This document shows, in pieces, positions 48,611-59,987 of a stretch of 64,000 nucleotides of DNA. The DNA is from Simmondsia chinensis (Eukaryota; Streptophyta; Magnoliopsida; Caryophyllales; Simmondsiaceae): assembly GCA_018398585.1 (NCBI GenBank), contig JAGTTD010000001.1, forward strand, positions 32,996,438-33,060,437. Direction: 5' to 3'. Both the position numbers and the translations under genes were made by a program. The stretch's first letter is position 1, and each line of letters opens with the position of its first letter. The notes beneath the pieces were generated by a model. It made no database searches and was not told the origin of the DNA. It saw only the letters and a list, made by a program, of their open reading frames with translations.

Positions 48611-48625
48611 TAGCTCTGATATGAC
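48611..48625 (-). other. PBS of copia I
   Basis: On the minus strand 'gtcatatcagagcta' follows the LTR end directly; CATATCAGAGC is a near match to TGGTATCAGAGC. Confidence 0.75.
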
Positions 48626-49059
48626 TGTAGAAAAATATAGGTAAATACACAAACAGGAAGTTTAGGAATACCTCATAGCAATCTAACAATTTTCATCCTA
48701 CTAATTAATATCGAGACTTGCCTTACTGTCTTGCAAGATCGCCTTAGGAACATGGGGTATTGACTTAGAGGGCTACTAGAGTCCTCTAGGTTTCCACATC
48801 ATAAAACCAAGAGTCGGGAATGGTGACTCTAAGGAGAGAGGTGAGTATTGGAGACTAACTGAATTCATAATCAGATGAATGAATTAATTACTAAGGAGAG
48901 GAGATGACTCTATAAATATGTAATTAAACCTAGTTCTCCTCTAATCTATTGCTCCCTTAAAAAGAGGGAGAAAATGCCCCCACTACTTAAGTGGGGACAT
49001 CTACTCTATATCTCAACAATTGAGATAAATTTAGTGGCAGACCAAGTCAGCGTCCAACA
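48626..49059 (-). repeat. 5' LTR of copia I
   Basis: 434 bp. It carries a partial duplication ('catagcaatctaacaattttca.cctactaat') copied from the neighbouring leader at 48541-48582, absent from the other LTR. Confidence 0.88.
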
Positions 49060-49064
49060 TATTG

Positions 49065-49375
49065 ATTACATCATATCTTTTGTTATGTGTTATGCTTTAT
49101 GTTATTACTATATGGCTAAGACCAAACAAACAAAGGAAAAATAAATTAAAGATCCATGAATCACCAACACTAGCATTAGAATTAATAGATTTTCCCTAAA
49201 CGATTTGAAGTATGTTACTTTTGATAAATATTCAAGTATTTTTATTTTAGATGCCTCAATAATAACAATTCATCAATATTCTTTTTTTATTAACAATGAT
49301 TAATTAATATACAACTAGACTTATTTAATGTTTGTTTCAGAAAAAAAAAAAAGTAATTAATGCTCGCTAACCTGC
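49065..49375. other. AT-rich host DNA, no gene seen
   Basis: The continuation of 40498-41578 after excision of copia I. Nothing recognised. Confidence 0.6.
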
Positions 49376-50340
49376 GCCCAAAAAAGCCTTTGTTGCTAAT
49401 ATGACTTTGGTTTCTATTTTACCGTGGATCAACATCGTCATGACAGAGGAAGCTACTGAGTCACTTAGTTCATTTAAAAAGGCCAATATTTTGGTTGATA
49501 TTACCTAGATGCTGACTATTGAATATAGAATTTGCTTTCAAATTGGTCAATTTAGACAATCGGTCTACGAAGGTCAGAATAAAGGTGGGGAATTGAAGGA
49601 TGCCCTTAGTCGGAATTGGGTGAGGCTTCACGAGGGAATTGACAATGTTAGTCGGAATTGGGTGAGGCTTCACGAGGGAATTGGCTATGTGTTAAGGGTG
49701 GGACCTACCACTGCCGTCATGGACACAGGCACTGATGAATACGGAGAACTCGCAATTGACATGGACAATACAAGCAGGGGGAGGGGGGAGAGAAGAATAT
49801 GTTAACGTCGTCGTTACTGCTAGTAGTAATGAAGAAGTGCAGCCCTACGTTGCAGTTAATGATTCAATTAGTAATGAAAGCGCTCAACCTAACATTTCCA
49901 CCAATGACACTTGCAGCATGAAAAGTGTTGTTCCAATGAAGAGATCGGTGCCAGGTCTCGTGGGTTGATACTAATGGAGGAAGACCAAGAGGGTATTAAT
50001 TGTTTTGTGCAAATCAACATTGCCAATGATGATTTCATTATAAACCTCCAACATGGAATTCTCATTGAAAGGCCCATTCATAATTCCCTTGCACCGGTAA
50101 CAATGGTCCAGTCCTTTCTAATCTTCCTTGCCCTACACCTCAAACGCACTCTCCCTTGAGCCTCCTATACGCTTGCTAAACCTTCAATCGGCCCTCTCTA
50201 AGATGGATATCCGGCATGACAAGAAGGCTTAGAATTTTGGCAAAAGGCTTCTTCTTAGCTTTGAAGGACCAGAAAGTGACATTCATCAGTTCCTCTGCTC
50301 CATTGAAGCCAAAAGTGTTCAGTAGACAAACACAATAAGA
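49376..50340 (+). pseudogene. L1-type LINE ORF1 relic
   Basis: Directly upstream of an L1 endonuclease in the same orientation. The readable part includes 'ANILVDIT' and 'YRICFQIGQFRQSVYEG', resembling the region before the zinc knuckle of plant L1 ORF1 proteins. A serine-, asparagine- and threonine-rich linker follows. A 36-bp segment is duplicated with a 42-bp period (49606 and 49648), giving 'SRNWVRLHEGI' twice. Frameshifts and stops are present. Confidence 0.6.
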
Positions 50341-50394
50341 GGAAGAAGCAACACTAGAAGAGGTGAGGTAACAGTTTGAATAGCTCTAATTAAA

Positions 50395-50592
50395 ATAAAG
50401 TTTTGTGCGTGGAATGTAAAGGGTATGGACAATAAATAAAAGAAATCTACAATCCGTGGGATGATGACAATGCTTAGACTATAACTTATCGGCCTTGCGG
50501 ATACCAAACATAGTAGCTTCTCTCATAGGTCCATTCTAAAGTATTAGGGGGAACTCTTCATGTAGTTGGGATAATGTTTCTGCTATTGATGG
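50395..50592 (+). pseudogene. L1 LINE endonuclease, 5' part
   Basis: Reads 'CAWNVKGMDNK' (the WNxRGLxxxxK start of L1 APE endonucleases), then 'IRGMMTMLRL' and 'LIGLADTKHSS' at the position of the LQETK catalytic block. There the glutamate is replaced, since ADTK stands for QETK. It is interrupted by copia G within 'SAIDG' and resumes at 59185. Confidence 0.75.
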
Positions 50593-52823
50593 TGTTAGGA
50601 ACAGTGTTCTGAAATTCAGATTTATTCTAGATATATTCTTTCAATTAATAAATAAAATTGAAGTCCTAGTCATTTCCAAGTTAAATTTGTGTATTTGAGC
50701 ATTTATGCTGCATATGATTTTTTTTTTGGAAAGATCCATGAGATGGTTGTAGTCCTCAAACTATAATTTATATGTTTGTTCTAGTGGTTTATGAGACTAA
50801 GCCACAGATAGACTTGGAACAAATGATATGAATTATTGTTTGAAAGACTCGCAGTCGAAGACAAGTTTGGACCACTTGTATGTTAAGACTATAACGTGAC
50901 ACTTTAGATGGCTTGTCTTGGTCATGTGGATGGAGATCCAAAAGTGTTAAGTTAGTGTGTTTAATATGATTGACACGCTGAGTTGGACCATGTGGGTTAC
51001 TTATTTCTAGACTACTATCAGAGATGAGTGATTCACGTTGTACTGTTTGAACCACGACTCTAAATCCTGAGGATATTATGGACTTGTGCATAGAGTGTTA
51101 GTTACTTTGGTGTACTATAAGTAAGGTCTAAAACAAATGACTGAAATCCCACGTACACTGGGTAGCGGCGTGAAGTGTGACAAGGATCAGGTATTCAATA
51201 GGGAATCTACAGTCTCTTATGAGATACAGATGTCCCCTTAGTTATTCGCAAATATTTGAATAGTTCGGAAACTTTGGCCAAAGTATTCCAAGTGTTTGAC
51301 ATTTGAAATTTATACTGTGAATATGTTCAAGTATAAATGAATTATTCAGTGAATGGCAAGTCAGTAACTCATGAAGAAGCTGTGAGAAGGATAATGGTAG
51401 TGGTTATATTTATCCTTTGTCATGGACATCTAGTTGAGGGGTTGTTATCATCAATATAGTCTATTAGGGAGATATCGAATAAATAATTTAACTCTGAAGT
51501 GCAGTGAGATTTATTTAGTGGAATTAAGTCTCATTAAATGGTAATTAAATTAATATCATGAGATGATTTAATTTAACCCATTTGGAGCTAGATTTAAATT
51601 GTCCCTGAGGTCCCTACGCAAGCCCCTGTATTTTATTGCCATTAGAAAAATATTAAAGAATTCATAAGATGAATTATTTATTCATAAGATGGGTAAATTA
51701 ATTTTGCCAAATATTATTAATAAGATGAATGTATATTAAAAATTATAAAATAAAATAATTTTTAAAAATTAAAATTCATAAGATGAATTTTTACATGTGT
51801 GAAACAAAGCAAAACAAAAAAAAAAAAAGAAAAATCACGAAAATAACAGTGTGAATCCGTGTGCACGCGTAGCAGCCAACCAGCGCGTGATACATGTCGC
51901 GCATTGGGCCAACCGATGGTAATCCGTGCCATCAAGCACGGACCAATCACCGCGCGCCACGTGGCACGCGGTGACACGGTTAAAAGACGCGTGAATAGTT
52001 CTTCAAACGCGTTGTTTTGTTTTAATTTTGAATGATATGTTGCGTTTTGACTTAAACTAGCGAGTCCTTTTTCGATTATAATTAGATTTTTTTCGTCAGG
52101 TATATTTTATAAATAGAGGGGCTTATTCCGAGGTTTGGCATTTTGAGTTCAAAAAATAATTCTTTAGGGTTTTTGAAATTATTTCGGAGATCCAGTTTAA
52201 TATTTTTCGGAGCCCACCCTCCGGGCAGTTCGAGGTCATTGCGTAGAAGGTCTCGGGGTCTGGCTTTTGAAGAAAATTATTTTCTTTCTTGTTTTTCTTT
52301 TATTGGAGCAACTCCAGGCATGTTCTTCTTTCCTTCTTCTTTTAGTTTCGTTTGTCGATTTATTTATAGTATTCGTTATTATGCCTGTTTAAGTTTATGT
52401 ATTGTTATGAATGTATTAGAGTAAAAGGCCTGTAGATCTAAGTTAAGAATTTAGATTTGATGATTTAAATTATGAATTTAAGTTAGTAGATTTAAAATTA
52501 GGAATTTTAAATCAACCCTAGGTTTAGAGTTATGAATTCTAAACCTGTTCCGCTGCGTAATCTTTAGGGAGAATTTTTGAAATTCATCCCAACAACCGGT
52601 ATTAGGGCAAAGGGTTTATAGAGATAAACCTATTCCCGGGATCTCTCGCACGTGAGGTGTCACAAAGCGTGACTCTCAGACCGGGAGTTTAGGTAAAGAG
52701 AAGAGTCTCCTACTTTAAGTGCTATAAGAGGTGCCTATTGTTGTGACCATAGTTGAGAAATGTGAACCCAATAGTCGACATCAGAGTTTATTTTCCAATA
52801 AAATTCATATCCTTTTCCCAACA
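50593..52823 (+). repeat. 5' LTR of G
   Basis: 2231 bp, TGTTAGGAACAGTG...TTTTCCCAACA. A GC-rich block (51850-52000) with a CCACGTGG G-box (51957-51964) and a CCAAT lies upstream of the TATA box. That block is about 60% G+C in an otherwise AT-rich element. Confidence 0.92.
52108..52115 (+). promoter_or_regulatory. TATA box of G 5' LTR
   Basis: TATAAATA followed by 'gaggggcttattccgagg'. The same box is at 58492-58499 in the 3' LTR. Confidence 0.7.
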
Positions 52824-52825
52824 GT

Positions 52826-52838
52826 TGGTATCAGAGCC
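52826..52838 (+). other. PBS of G
   Basis: TGGTATCAGAGCC, perfectly matching the Met-tRNA primer sequence of copia elements, begins 2 bp after the 5' LTR. Confidence 0.92.
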
Positions 52839-52914
52839 AGCCTCTGATTACATTCATAATATACATGACTAGGTATAATAAGATCGAAAAAAACAGATTT
52901 GCGATTTAATAAAA

Positions 52915-53210
52915 TAAAAATTTTATTAAGACTGAAAGTTAGTTTAATTTGACGGTTCGATTTAAATTGTTCAAATCAATAATTAAATTCAGAAGATTGT
53001 TTATATTTGTGATTTAAATTGTTTAAATCATTAAAGTAATTAATTATTAATTAGATTTTTTAAAGTATCGATTTAAATTATTTAAATCGGTTAAAAGAGT
53101 TAATAGTTAACTAGGTTGTTTATAGTGACGATTTAAATTGTTTGAATAGTTAATGAATTAATCGTTAATTCGGAACAACCCTTAAATTTGCGATTGTGTT
53201 GTTCGTATAA
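52915..53210 (+). repeat. Iterated ATTTAAAT.GTTTAAAT palindromes in G leader
   Basis: 'gatttaaattgtttaaatc' or close variants occur at about 52967, 53019, 53080 and 53139, each followed by 'ttaat.a.ttaatta'. The spacing is roughly 60 bp. Confidence 0.7.
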
Positions 53211-53570
53211 TGAGATTGTACGTTCTCAGTCTTGATTTATGAAATCAGACAAAATTAATCTAATAAGATTAGATTAAAATATTTTTATAAATTTGGATAA
53301 AGTTGATCTAATGAGATTAGATGACAAAATCAAATAAAATTATTCAATTGAGATTAGATGACAAAATCAAATAAAATTAATCTAATGCGATTAGATTTAA
53401 TTATTTACTTTAAATTAAATTATTTTAATTTAAAATTTATAAATAAATAAAAAAAATTTCCTGATGCCCTGACGTCAGGTTTTTTATTAAAAAAAATTTT
53501 TTTTTGACATGTAAACGTCAATACTGATTTACATAATAATTAAGGTAATTATTTTATTAACTAATTTTCC

Positions 53571-54103
53571 TTTTAGAATATGATTCTAAATTAGATTATG
53601 TGATAATCTAAATTGTGAATCAAAGTATTTTAAATAAAAGTTATTTGAAATTATTTTAGAAGAAGATTCTGAAGTAGACTATAAGATAGTCTAAGTTAAC
53701 TTTATTTTTAAAATAAAAGTTAAATTTTGTTAATTAAATTTTAGAATAAGATTATAAACTAGACTATTAGATAGTCTAAACTTGTTTGATTTTAGAATAA
53801 GATTCTATGAAATAGACTATGGGATAGTCTAAGTACAAAATAGTTATTAATAAAATTATTTTAATTTAATTTAGGAATTAGATTTTGAAAAGTAGATTAT
53901 GTCATAATCTAAATAAAATATTGCTATTGTTTAATTATAATTAATTAATTAATTAATTTTATTGATTGAATTTTAGAATGAGATTCTAATGTAGGATTAT
54001 GAGATAATCTGTACTGTAAATTGATAATATTTTGAATAAATTAATTAATTTTGGTTAATTTTAGAATGAGATTCTAAAGGGGATTATGAGATAATCCAGG
54101 TTG
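53571..54103 (+). repeat. Seven double-hairpin repeats in G leader
   Basis: Units begin near 53571, 53653, 53738, 53789, 53868, 53969 and 54059. Each has AGAAT..GATTCT followed by TAGATTAT..GATAATCTA, two adjacent inverted repeats that would form two short hairpins in RNA. Arms vary between units but compensating changes are common (for example AGACTAT with ATAGTCT against AGATTAT with ATAATCT). Single related units are in A (75-113) and B (25916-25957). Confidence 0.8.
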
Positions 54104-54119
54104 TAAATGCAAGTTAATT

Positions 54120-54620
54120 AAAAAACCACTAGTTATAAAAATCAAGTGAGAGCGAGTTTTCAATTGTTGTAACCTCCCGGTCTCCATTACCAGTTTAGCA
54201 GTATAGTAGATCGATAGACCTCCCTGCGGAGGATGTCGGTTTGTAGATTACAGGGTTAGGCTTCTTTAGGATAAACCAGAGTGAAAAGAAGCGATGTGAC
54301 CATGCTGCAATGGAGTATTTCGTGTATTTGTACGGAGGTTTAGGTAATGGTTTACACTTGACTAGCGTGATGCATTAGCCTCCCCGAGGAGCTCTGTTGT
54401 GTCATGTTAGAGACTAAGGTAAAGTGGTGAGTTAATCATGTTTAGTAAGAGTTACAAGAAAAACAGGTTAATTGAGAATAGTTCTCACCTGAACTAGCTT
54501 TGTACCACCCCGCTGCCGGGGAGTAAGGAGTGGTGTGTTTGGGTCATCATTGTATACATAATAGTGCAATTTGGTGGATATCTGACTTATTGTGTATGCT
54601 AAATTGAAAGAATATACATC
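54120..54620 (+). other. G leader unit, single copy
   Basis: Homologous to the 484-bp unit duplicated in A and B. It contains 'ctccctgcggaggatgtc' and 'cctccccgaggagctctg', short hairpins with CTCC/GGAG stems. Confidence 0.65.
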
Positions 54621-54829
54621 ACTGCATTATACATGACTCTTGTTAGACAATTACACATATGTATGCATTTACAATATTTTATATGGATAGGGCTGGCAAA
54701 CTTTGCTTGTTTTTAAATACATAATGTACCCACTGAATCAAATTACTTTACCTTGAAAAATGAGTTAGACATGGTATTACTCACAAGAGACCTACTAGAA
54801 AGAAAGAAAAGGGCAAGGTTACTATTATA

Positions 54830-55080
54830 GCAACCAAGTCCATAAGGAAGTCAGCAAAAGAAAAGTGTTTCTTTTGCAAGAAAAACTAGGCCACTGGAAA
54901 AGAAACTACATTAAGTACACAACTACTCTTCCTGCAAAGACTGCTAAGACATATGGTGAAGGTATATTGATATCTCATTTAGTTGAGTCATACGCAGTTG
55001 AGAGTCCACCAGATTCCTGGTGTATGGACTCAGGTTCAACTGACCATATCTGTAATATGTTACGGAGCTCAGGCTAGGCT
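54830..55080 (+). pseudogene. G gag zinc knuckle and protease start
   Basis: A CCHC knuckle is readable as 'KCFFCKK', frameshift, 'GHWKRNY' (last cysteine lost), then 'SWCMDSGSTDHIC' with the aspartic protease DSGST. Most of gag upstream is deleted: the leader ends about 54640 and only 'CPLNQ'-like traces lie before the knuckle. Confidence 0.8.
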
Positions 55081-55394
55081 AAAGGCTACATGATGGGTGT
55101 TGTACCTGATGGTCAGGGACAGTACAATAATAGTGGTCTTAAGTGTAGGCGATGTTAGCTTAGACTTTAGTGATAGAGTTTTGTTTTAAAGGATTGATTA
55201 TTTAAACCTTCTCTGCACAAGAATTTGATTTCTATGAATAATTGTTATTCAATTGATTTTGATAATGAAGATTTTAATATGAGAAATAAATTGTTTATTT
55301 GCAAATATACATGAATGAATTATTTCCTTATCAAAACTCAGGTAATTGTTTAAATGAATCTAACAAAAGTTCACTTATTCAATGTTCTAAAAGA

Positions 55395-55920
55395 AAACAC
55401 CTTGAAAAGGATATTGCCTACACATGACACCAACGTTTAGGTCACACTAATTCGAACAAGATCCAAAGACTGGTAAAAGATGGACTGATAGAGGCTTTGG
55501 ACTTGAGATCATTACCAGTTTACGAAGTTTGCATAGAATGAAAGGTGACCAATTCTGTCTTTAAGAGTAAAGGTAGTAGGGTTGATAGCTTGCATGAGCT
55601 GGTTCATATAGATGTATGTGGACCAACACATGTTTGGGCAAGAGGTGGGTATGAGTACTCATTCACATCTAGTGATGATTACTCAAGATACGTATACGTT
55701 TACCTGATTAGACATTAGTCGGACTCTTTTGAAAAGTTCAAAGAGTACAAAGCTAAATTTTAAAAGCAATTAGGTAAACAAGATAAGTCACTACGCTTAG
55801 ATCGAGGTGGTGAATATTTTTCGGGTGAATTTTTGGATTTCCAAACTGCAAAATAAGATGAGATCTCAGCTTTTTGCTCTGGTTACACCGCAACAGAATG
55901 GTGTTACAGATAAAAGGAAC
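55395..55920 (+). pseudogene. G integrase
   Basis: Visible in order: 'HQRLGHTN' zone with 'KIQRLVKDG' (zinc-binding), 'LPVYEVCIE', 'ELVHIDVCGPTH' (first catalytic D), 'YSFTSSDDYSRYVYVYLIRH', 'LRLDRGGEYFSGEF' (second D), and 'TPQQNGVTDKRN', where the catalytic E has been replaced by D/K context. The sequence breaks off after this into unrelated DNA (55920-56040). Confidence 0.88.
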
Positions 55921-56039
55921 AAGTACGGGTTTTTCTACAGTTTTTGATTTAAAAGATTTTTTGTAAAAACAATGCAAAATACTTAAAGAAGCATTTTGCA
56001 AGTAAGCTACAAAAACAAAAACAAAAACAAAATAGTATT

Positions 56040-56480
56040 AAAGGAAAATGACAATAATTCTGAACAGCTAGATACAACTTAAGTCATAGTGGGAGGATTG
56101 TCAGGACACCTGACAGGTTCATAGCGGGAGCCTTAGCGGTTGATCGTGGCATTGAATTTGATCCTTTTAGCCACCATAAAGTAGTTAAATCTTATAGTTT
56201 TTTAGCAATTGGTTAAACAAACTATGCGTGTACAAATGACATTAAGAGAAAGCAGTGACTTTCTTAGTATTGTATGTCAACGATATACTACTCATTGAGA
56301 ATGATGTAGGGGTGTCATTAGCTGTAAAGACTTGGTTGTCATGATAGCTCAATATGAAATACATAGGAGAAGCCAGCTCTACTCTTGGGATTAAGCTTCT
56401 GCAAGGTCATAAGAGTAAGATGTTGGGTCTTTCTTTAGCCACTTATATTGACAAGATGTTGTCAAGGTATAGCATGAAGT
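56040..56480 (+). pseudogene. G reverse transcriptase, deleted
   Basis: The N-terminal RT is missing. After the 'GGLSGHLTG' linker zone the sequence jumps to the C-terminal half: 'VTFLVLYVNDILLIENDVG' with YVND in place of YVDD, then 'YIGEASSTLGIKLL' and 'MLGLSLATYIDKMLSRYSM'. Both the deletion and the D-to-N change rule out activity. Confidence 0.85.
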
Positions 56481-56509
56481 CCCTCTCTCTTTTTTTTTTT
56501 TTTTTTTGA

Positions 56510-56950
56510 GTAGTGTTCTAGGACAGCTCAAGAGGAGGAGCAATTGAGGAATATTCCATATGCTTTGGCAGTGGGAGCCTCATGTATGCCATGTTGTGCA
56601 CGAGACTTAATGTCTGCCATGCTATGGGATAGTATACAGGTGTTGGTCTAATCTGGGTCCAATAGACTAGGTGGCAGAGAAGTGTTTTCTCTAATTCTTG
56701 AGAAGAACTGGAGATCCTATGCTGATCTTTCAAGGTGACGAGCTGGTTCCAGTTGGTTATACTGATTTAAGACTTCTAGTCAGATTAAAATGATAGACGT
56801 TCGACGTCTAAGTATGTCTTTACCCTTGGAGTGGGAGCCATTAGTGAGGGGAATGTCAAGCAGTATTGTATTGTTAACTTCACAATAGAGTAATTGTGCT
56901 CACTAAGGGTTAGGCTCAGTAGATTTTTTGTTCAAACTTAAAAGGGGTGA
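56510..56950 (+). pseudogene. G RNase H relic
   Basis: Frameshifted traces of the copia RT tail and RNase H: 'IPYALAVGASCMPCCARD', 'GDELVPVGYTDL' and a 'FTLGVGAIS'-like block. A T/A microsatellite (56488-56506) sits at its start. Confidence 0.7.
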
Positions 56951-56993
56951 GTATGGACTTTGTCATAAATTGGATTTAGGACAAGTGAGAGAT

Positions 56994-59184
56994 TGTTAAG
57001 AACAGTGTCCTGAAATTCAGATTTATTCTGGATATATTATTTCAATTAATAAATAAAATTGAAGTCCCAGTCGTTTCCTAGTTAAATTTGTGTATTTGAG
57101 CATTTATGCTGCATGTAATTTTCTTTTGGGAAACATCCATGAGATGGGTGTAGTCCTCAAACTAAAATTTACATGTTTGTTCTAAGTGGTTTATGAGACT
57201 AAGCCACAGATAGACTTGGAACAAATGATATGGATTGTTGTTTGAAAGACTCGTAGTCGAAGACAAGTTTGGACCACTTGTATGTTAAGACTATAACGAG
57301 ACACTTTAGATGGCTTGTGTTGATCATGTGGATGGAGATCCAAAAGTGTTAAGTTAGTGTGTTTAATATGATTGACACACTAAGTTGGACCATGTGGGTT
57401 ACTTATTTCTAGACTACTATCGAAGATGAGTGATTCACGTTGTACTGTTTGATCGACGACTCTAAATCCTGAGGGTATTCTGGACTTATGCATGGAGCGT
57501 TAGTTACTTTGGTGTACTATAAGTAAGGTCTAAAACGAATGACTGAAATCCCACGTACACTGGGTAGCAGAGTGAAGTGTGACAAGGATCAGGTATTAAA
57601 TAGGGAATCTACAATCTCTTATGAGCTACAGATGTCCCCTTAGTTGATTCGCAAATATTTGAATAGTTCGAAAACTTTGGCCAAAGTATTCCAAGTGTTT
57701 GACATTTGGAATTTATACTGTAAATATGTTCAAGTATAAATGAATTATTCAGTGAAAGGCTAGTCGGTAACTAATGGAGAAGCTGTGAGAAGGATAATGG
57801 TAGTAGTTATATTTATCCTTTGTCATGGACATCTAATGAAGGGGTTGTTGTCATCAATACAGTCTATTAGAGAGACATCGAATAAATAATTTAAGTCTGG
57901 AGTGCAGTGAGATTTATTTAGTGGAATTAAGTCTCATTAAATGGTAATTAAATTAATATCATGAGATGATTTAATTTAACTTATTTGGAGCTAGATTTAA
58001 ATTGTCCCTGAGGTCCCTGTGCAAGCCTCTGTATTTTATTGCCATTAGAAAAATATTAAAGAATTCATGAGATGAATTATTTATCCATAAGATGGGTAAA
58101 TTAATTTTGCCAAATATTATTCATAAGATGAATGTATATTAAAAATTATAAAATAAAATAATTTTTAAAAATTAAAATTCATAAGATGAATTTTTACATG
58201 TGTAAAACAAAGCAAAACAAAAAAAGGAAAAATCCAAAAAATAACAGTGTGAATCCGTGTGCAAGCGTAGCTGCCGTGTCGCGCGCTGGGCCAATGGATG
58301 GCAATCCGTGCCATCAGGCACGGACCAATCACCGCGTGCCACGCGGCACATGGTGACACGGTTAAAAGACGCTTGAATAGTTCTTCAAACGCATCGTTTT
58401 GTTTTAATTTTGAATGATACGCTGCATTTTGACTTAAACTGGCGAATCCTTTTTCGATTATAATTAGATTTTTTTCTCTTGGGTATATTTTTATAAATAG
58501 AGGGGCTTATTCCGAGGTTCGGCATTTTGAGTTCAAAAAATAATTCTTTAGGGTTTCTGAAATTGTTTCGGAGACCCAGTTTAATATTTTTCGGAGCCCA
58601 CCCTCCAGGCAGTTCGAGGTCATTGCGTAGAAGGTCTCGGGATCTCGATTTTGAAGAAAATTATTTTCTTTTTTGTTTTTCTTTTATTGGAGTAACTTCA
58701 GGTATGTTCTTCTTTCCTTCTTCTTTTAGTTTCCCTTGTCTATTTATTTATATTATTTGTTATTATGCCTGTTTAAGTTTTTTAAAAGGCCTGTAGATCT
58801 AAATTAAGAATTTAGATCTGATGATTTAAATTATGAATTTAAATCAGTAGATTTAAAATTAGGAATTTTAAATCAACCCTAGGTTTAGAGTTATGAATTC
58901 TAAACCTGTTCCGCTGCGTAATCTTTAGGGAGAATTTTTAAAATTCATCCCAACAACCGGTATTAGGGCAAAGGGTTTATAGAGATAAACCTATTCCCGG
59001 GAACTCTCGCACGTGAGATGTCACGAAGCGTGACTCTCCGACCGGGGGCTTAGGTCAAGAGAAGAGTCTCCTACTTTAAGTGCTCTAATAGGTGCCTATT
59101 GTTGTGACCAAAGTTGAGAACTGTGAACCCAGTATTCGGTATCGGAGTTTATTTTCCAACAAAATTCATGTCCTTTTCCCAACA
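56994..59184 (+). repeat. 3' LTR of G
   Basis: 2191 bp, preceded by the PPT 'ggacaagtgagagat'. Very similar to the 5' LTR, but the G-box is lost (CACGTGG to CACGCGG) and a short deletion lies in the GC-rich block. Confidence 0.92.
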
Positions 59185-59335
59185 GATGGGTCAGGTGGTT
59201 CGATGTTCTTTTAGCATAACTCTGAATGGAATGTGAATATTGTAGTAACAGGTGATAGATGGCTTTACTTAATTGGAGAAGTGGTGGATGCAAATTTTGA
59301 ATGTGCCATTTGTCTAGTTAATAAAACCTTGTTCA
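59185..59335 (+). pseudogene. L1 LINE endonuclease, continuation
   Basis: Resumes after copia G: 'GSGGSMFF', 'SEWNVNIVVTGDRWLY' and 'FECAICLVN', in the order seen in the middle of plant L1 endonucleases (SGGxxxxW ... W.v ... vYAPN-like block). The match fades after about 59335. Confidence 0.7.
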
Positions 59336-59980
59336 AGGGATGGAGAAGGCTGTTTGGGATGAATTATAGAATGTATAGAATTTGATTTTTTGTCTGTTAA
59401 TTGTATTTGACTGGCTTGAGGTAAATTGTGTTTGGGGGATTTCAAAGAAATCATTGAGATACATGAAGAACTTCTCAAATGGTATCTTCAACTCCAAAAG
59501 TGGATCTGAAGGGGAACTATACGCATGGAGGAGCTTGAGCTTCCTCATTACCCCTTGTATCTTCCCGCAAAAGTTGCAGCATACTTTGTAGGATACTCTC
59601 CCTAGGTCTGGAGATATCCTCCCTCTGCTTGTCAAGTTTGAAGTCTTTTCACGAACACTGCTGATTTCCATAGCCAATTCCTTAGCCACTGACAATGAAA
59701 TGGCTGACTTGCCGCGGAGTTTAACTAGTAGGTTTCTAAAGACCGAACACTTATTGGTGGGATGGAGTCAGTGATATGCTAATGACATATCACATCATCC
59801 AACCACGCCCGGGTGATGGGAATCTAAAGATTCCCTCAAGAACTAACCTATGGAATAGGCTGTTTGCTGCCCTTACCTTTTGAATATTGTTTAAAACCAT
59901 TGTTCTCTAGAAAGAGGGCAATGGTTAGTTTGAACAGTACTTCGATTATTCTAGGCAAAGGTATCAATAACGTTGACTTT
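59336..59980. other. Junction region between L1 and gypsy H, unassigned
   Basis: A 120-codon minus-strand frame (59695-59333) has no family I recognise. The sequence may be the distal part of H's gag-pol or another LINE segment. Confidence 0.35.
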
Positions 59981-59987
59981 AATAGGA

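Larger units (their letters stand above)
41579..49059 (-). mobile_element. Copia element I, minus strand, TSD TATTG
   Basis: LTRs at 41579-41991 and 48626-49059 read TGTAG...CCAACA on the plus strand. A perfect TSD, TATTG, lies at 41574-41578 and 49060-49064. The PBS lies at the inner edge of the right LTR and the PPT at the inner edge of the left LTR, so transcription is leftward. Integrase motifs are barely readable near 44700-45010. Most of the 6.6-kb interior is stop-ridden. Confidence 0.88.
50593..59184 (+). mobile_element. Full-length copia element G, TSD GATGG
   Basis: The 5' LTR is 50593-52823 and the 3' LTR 56994-59184. A perfect TSD, GATGG, lies at 50588-50592 and 59185-59189, and the L1 endonuclease frame resumes beyond. 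PBS (52826-52838), a structured leader, gag zinc knuckle and protease, integrase, RT and RNase H follow in copia order, but with large deletions and stops. The lineage is Tork/Angela-like by motif set (inference). It shares its LTR family with solo LTR E. Confidence 0.93.

Noticed and set aside
53571..54103. CRISPR-like array
   Set aside because: Units are imperfect, spacers are irregular and also repeated, the context is a plant retrotransposon leader, and there are no cas genes.
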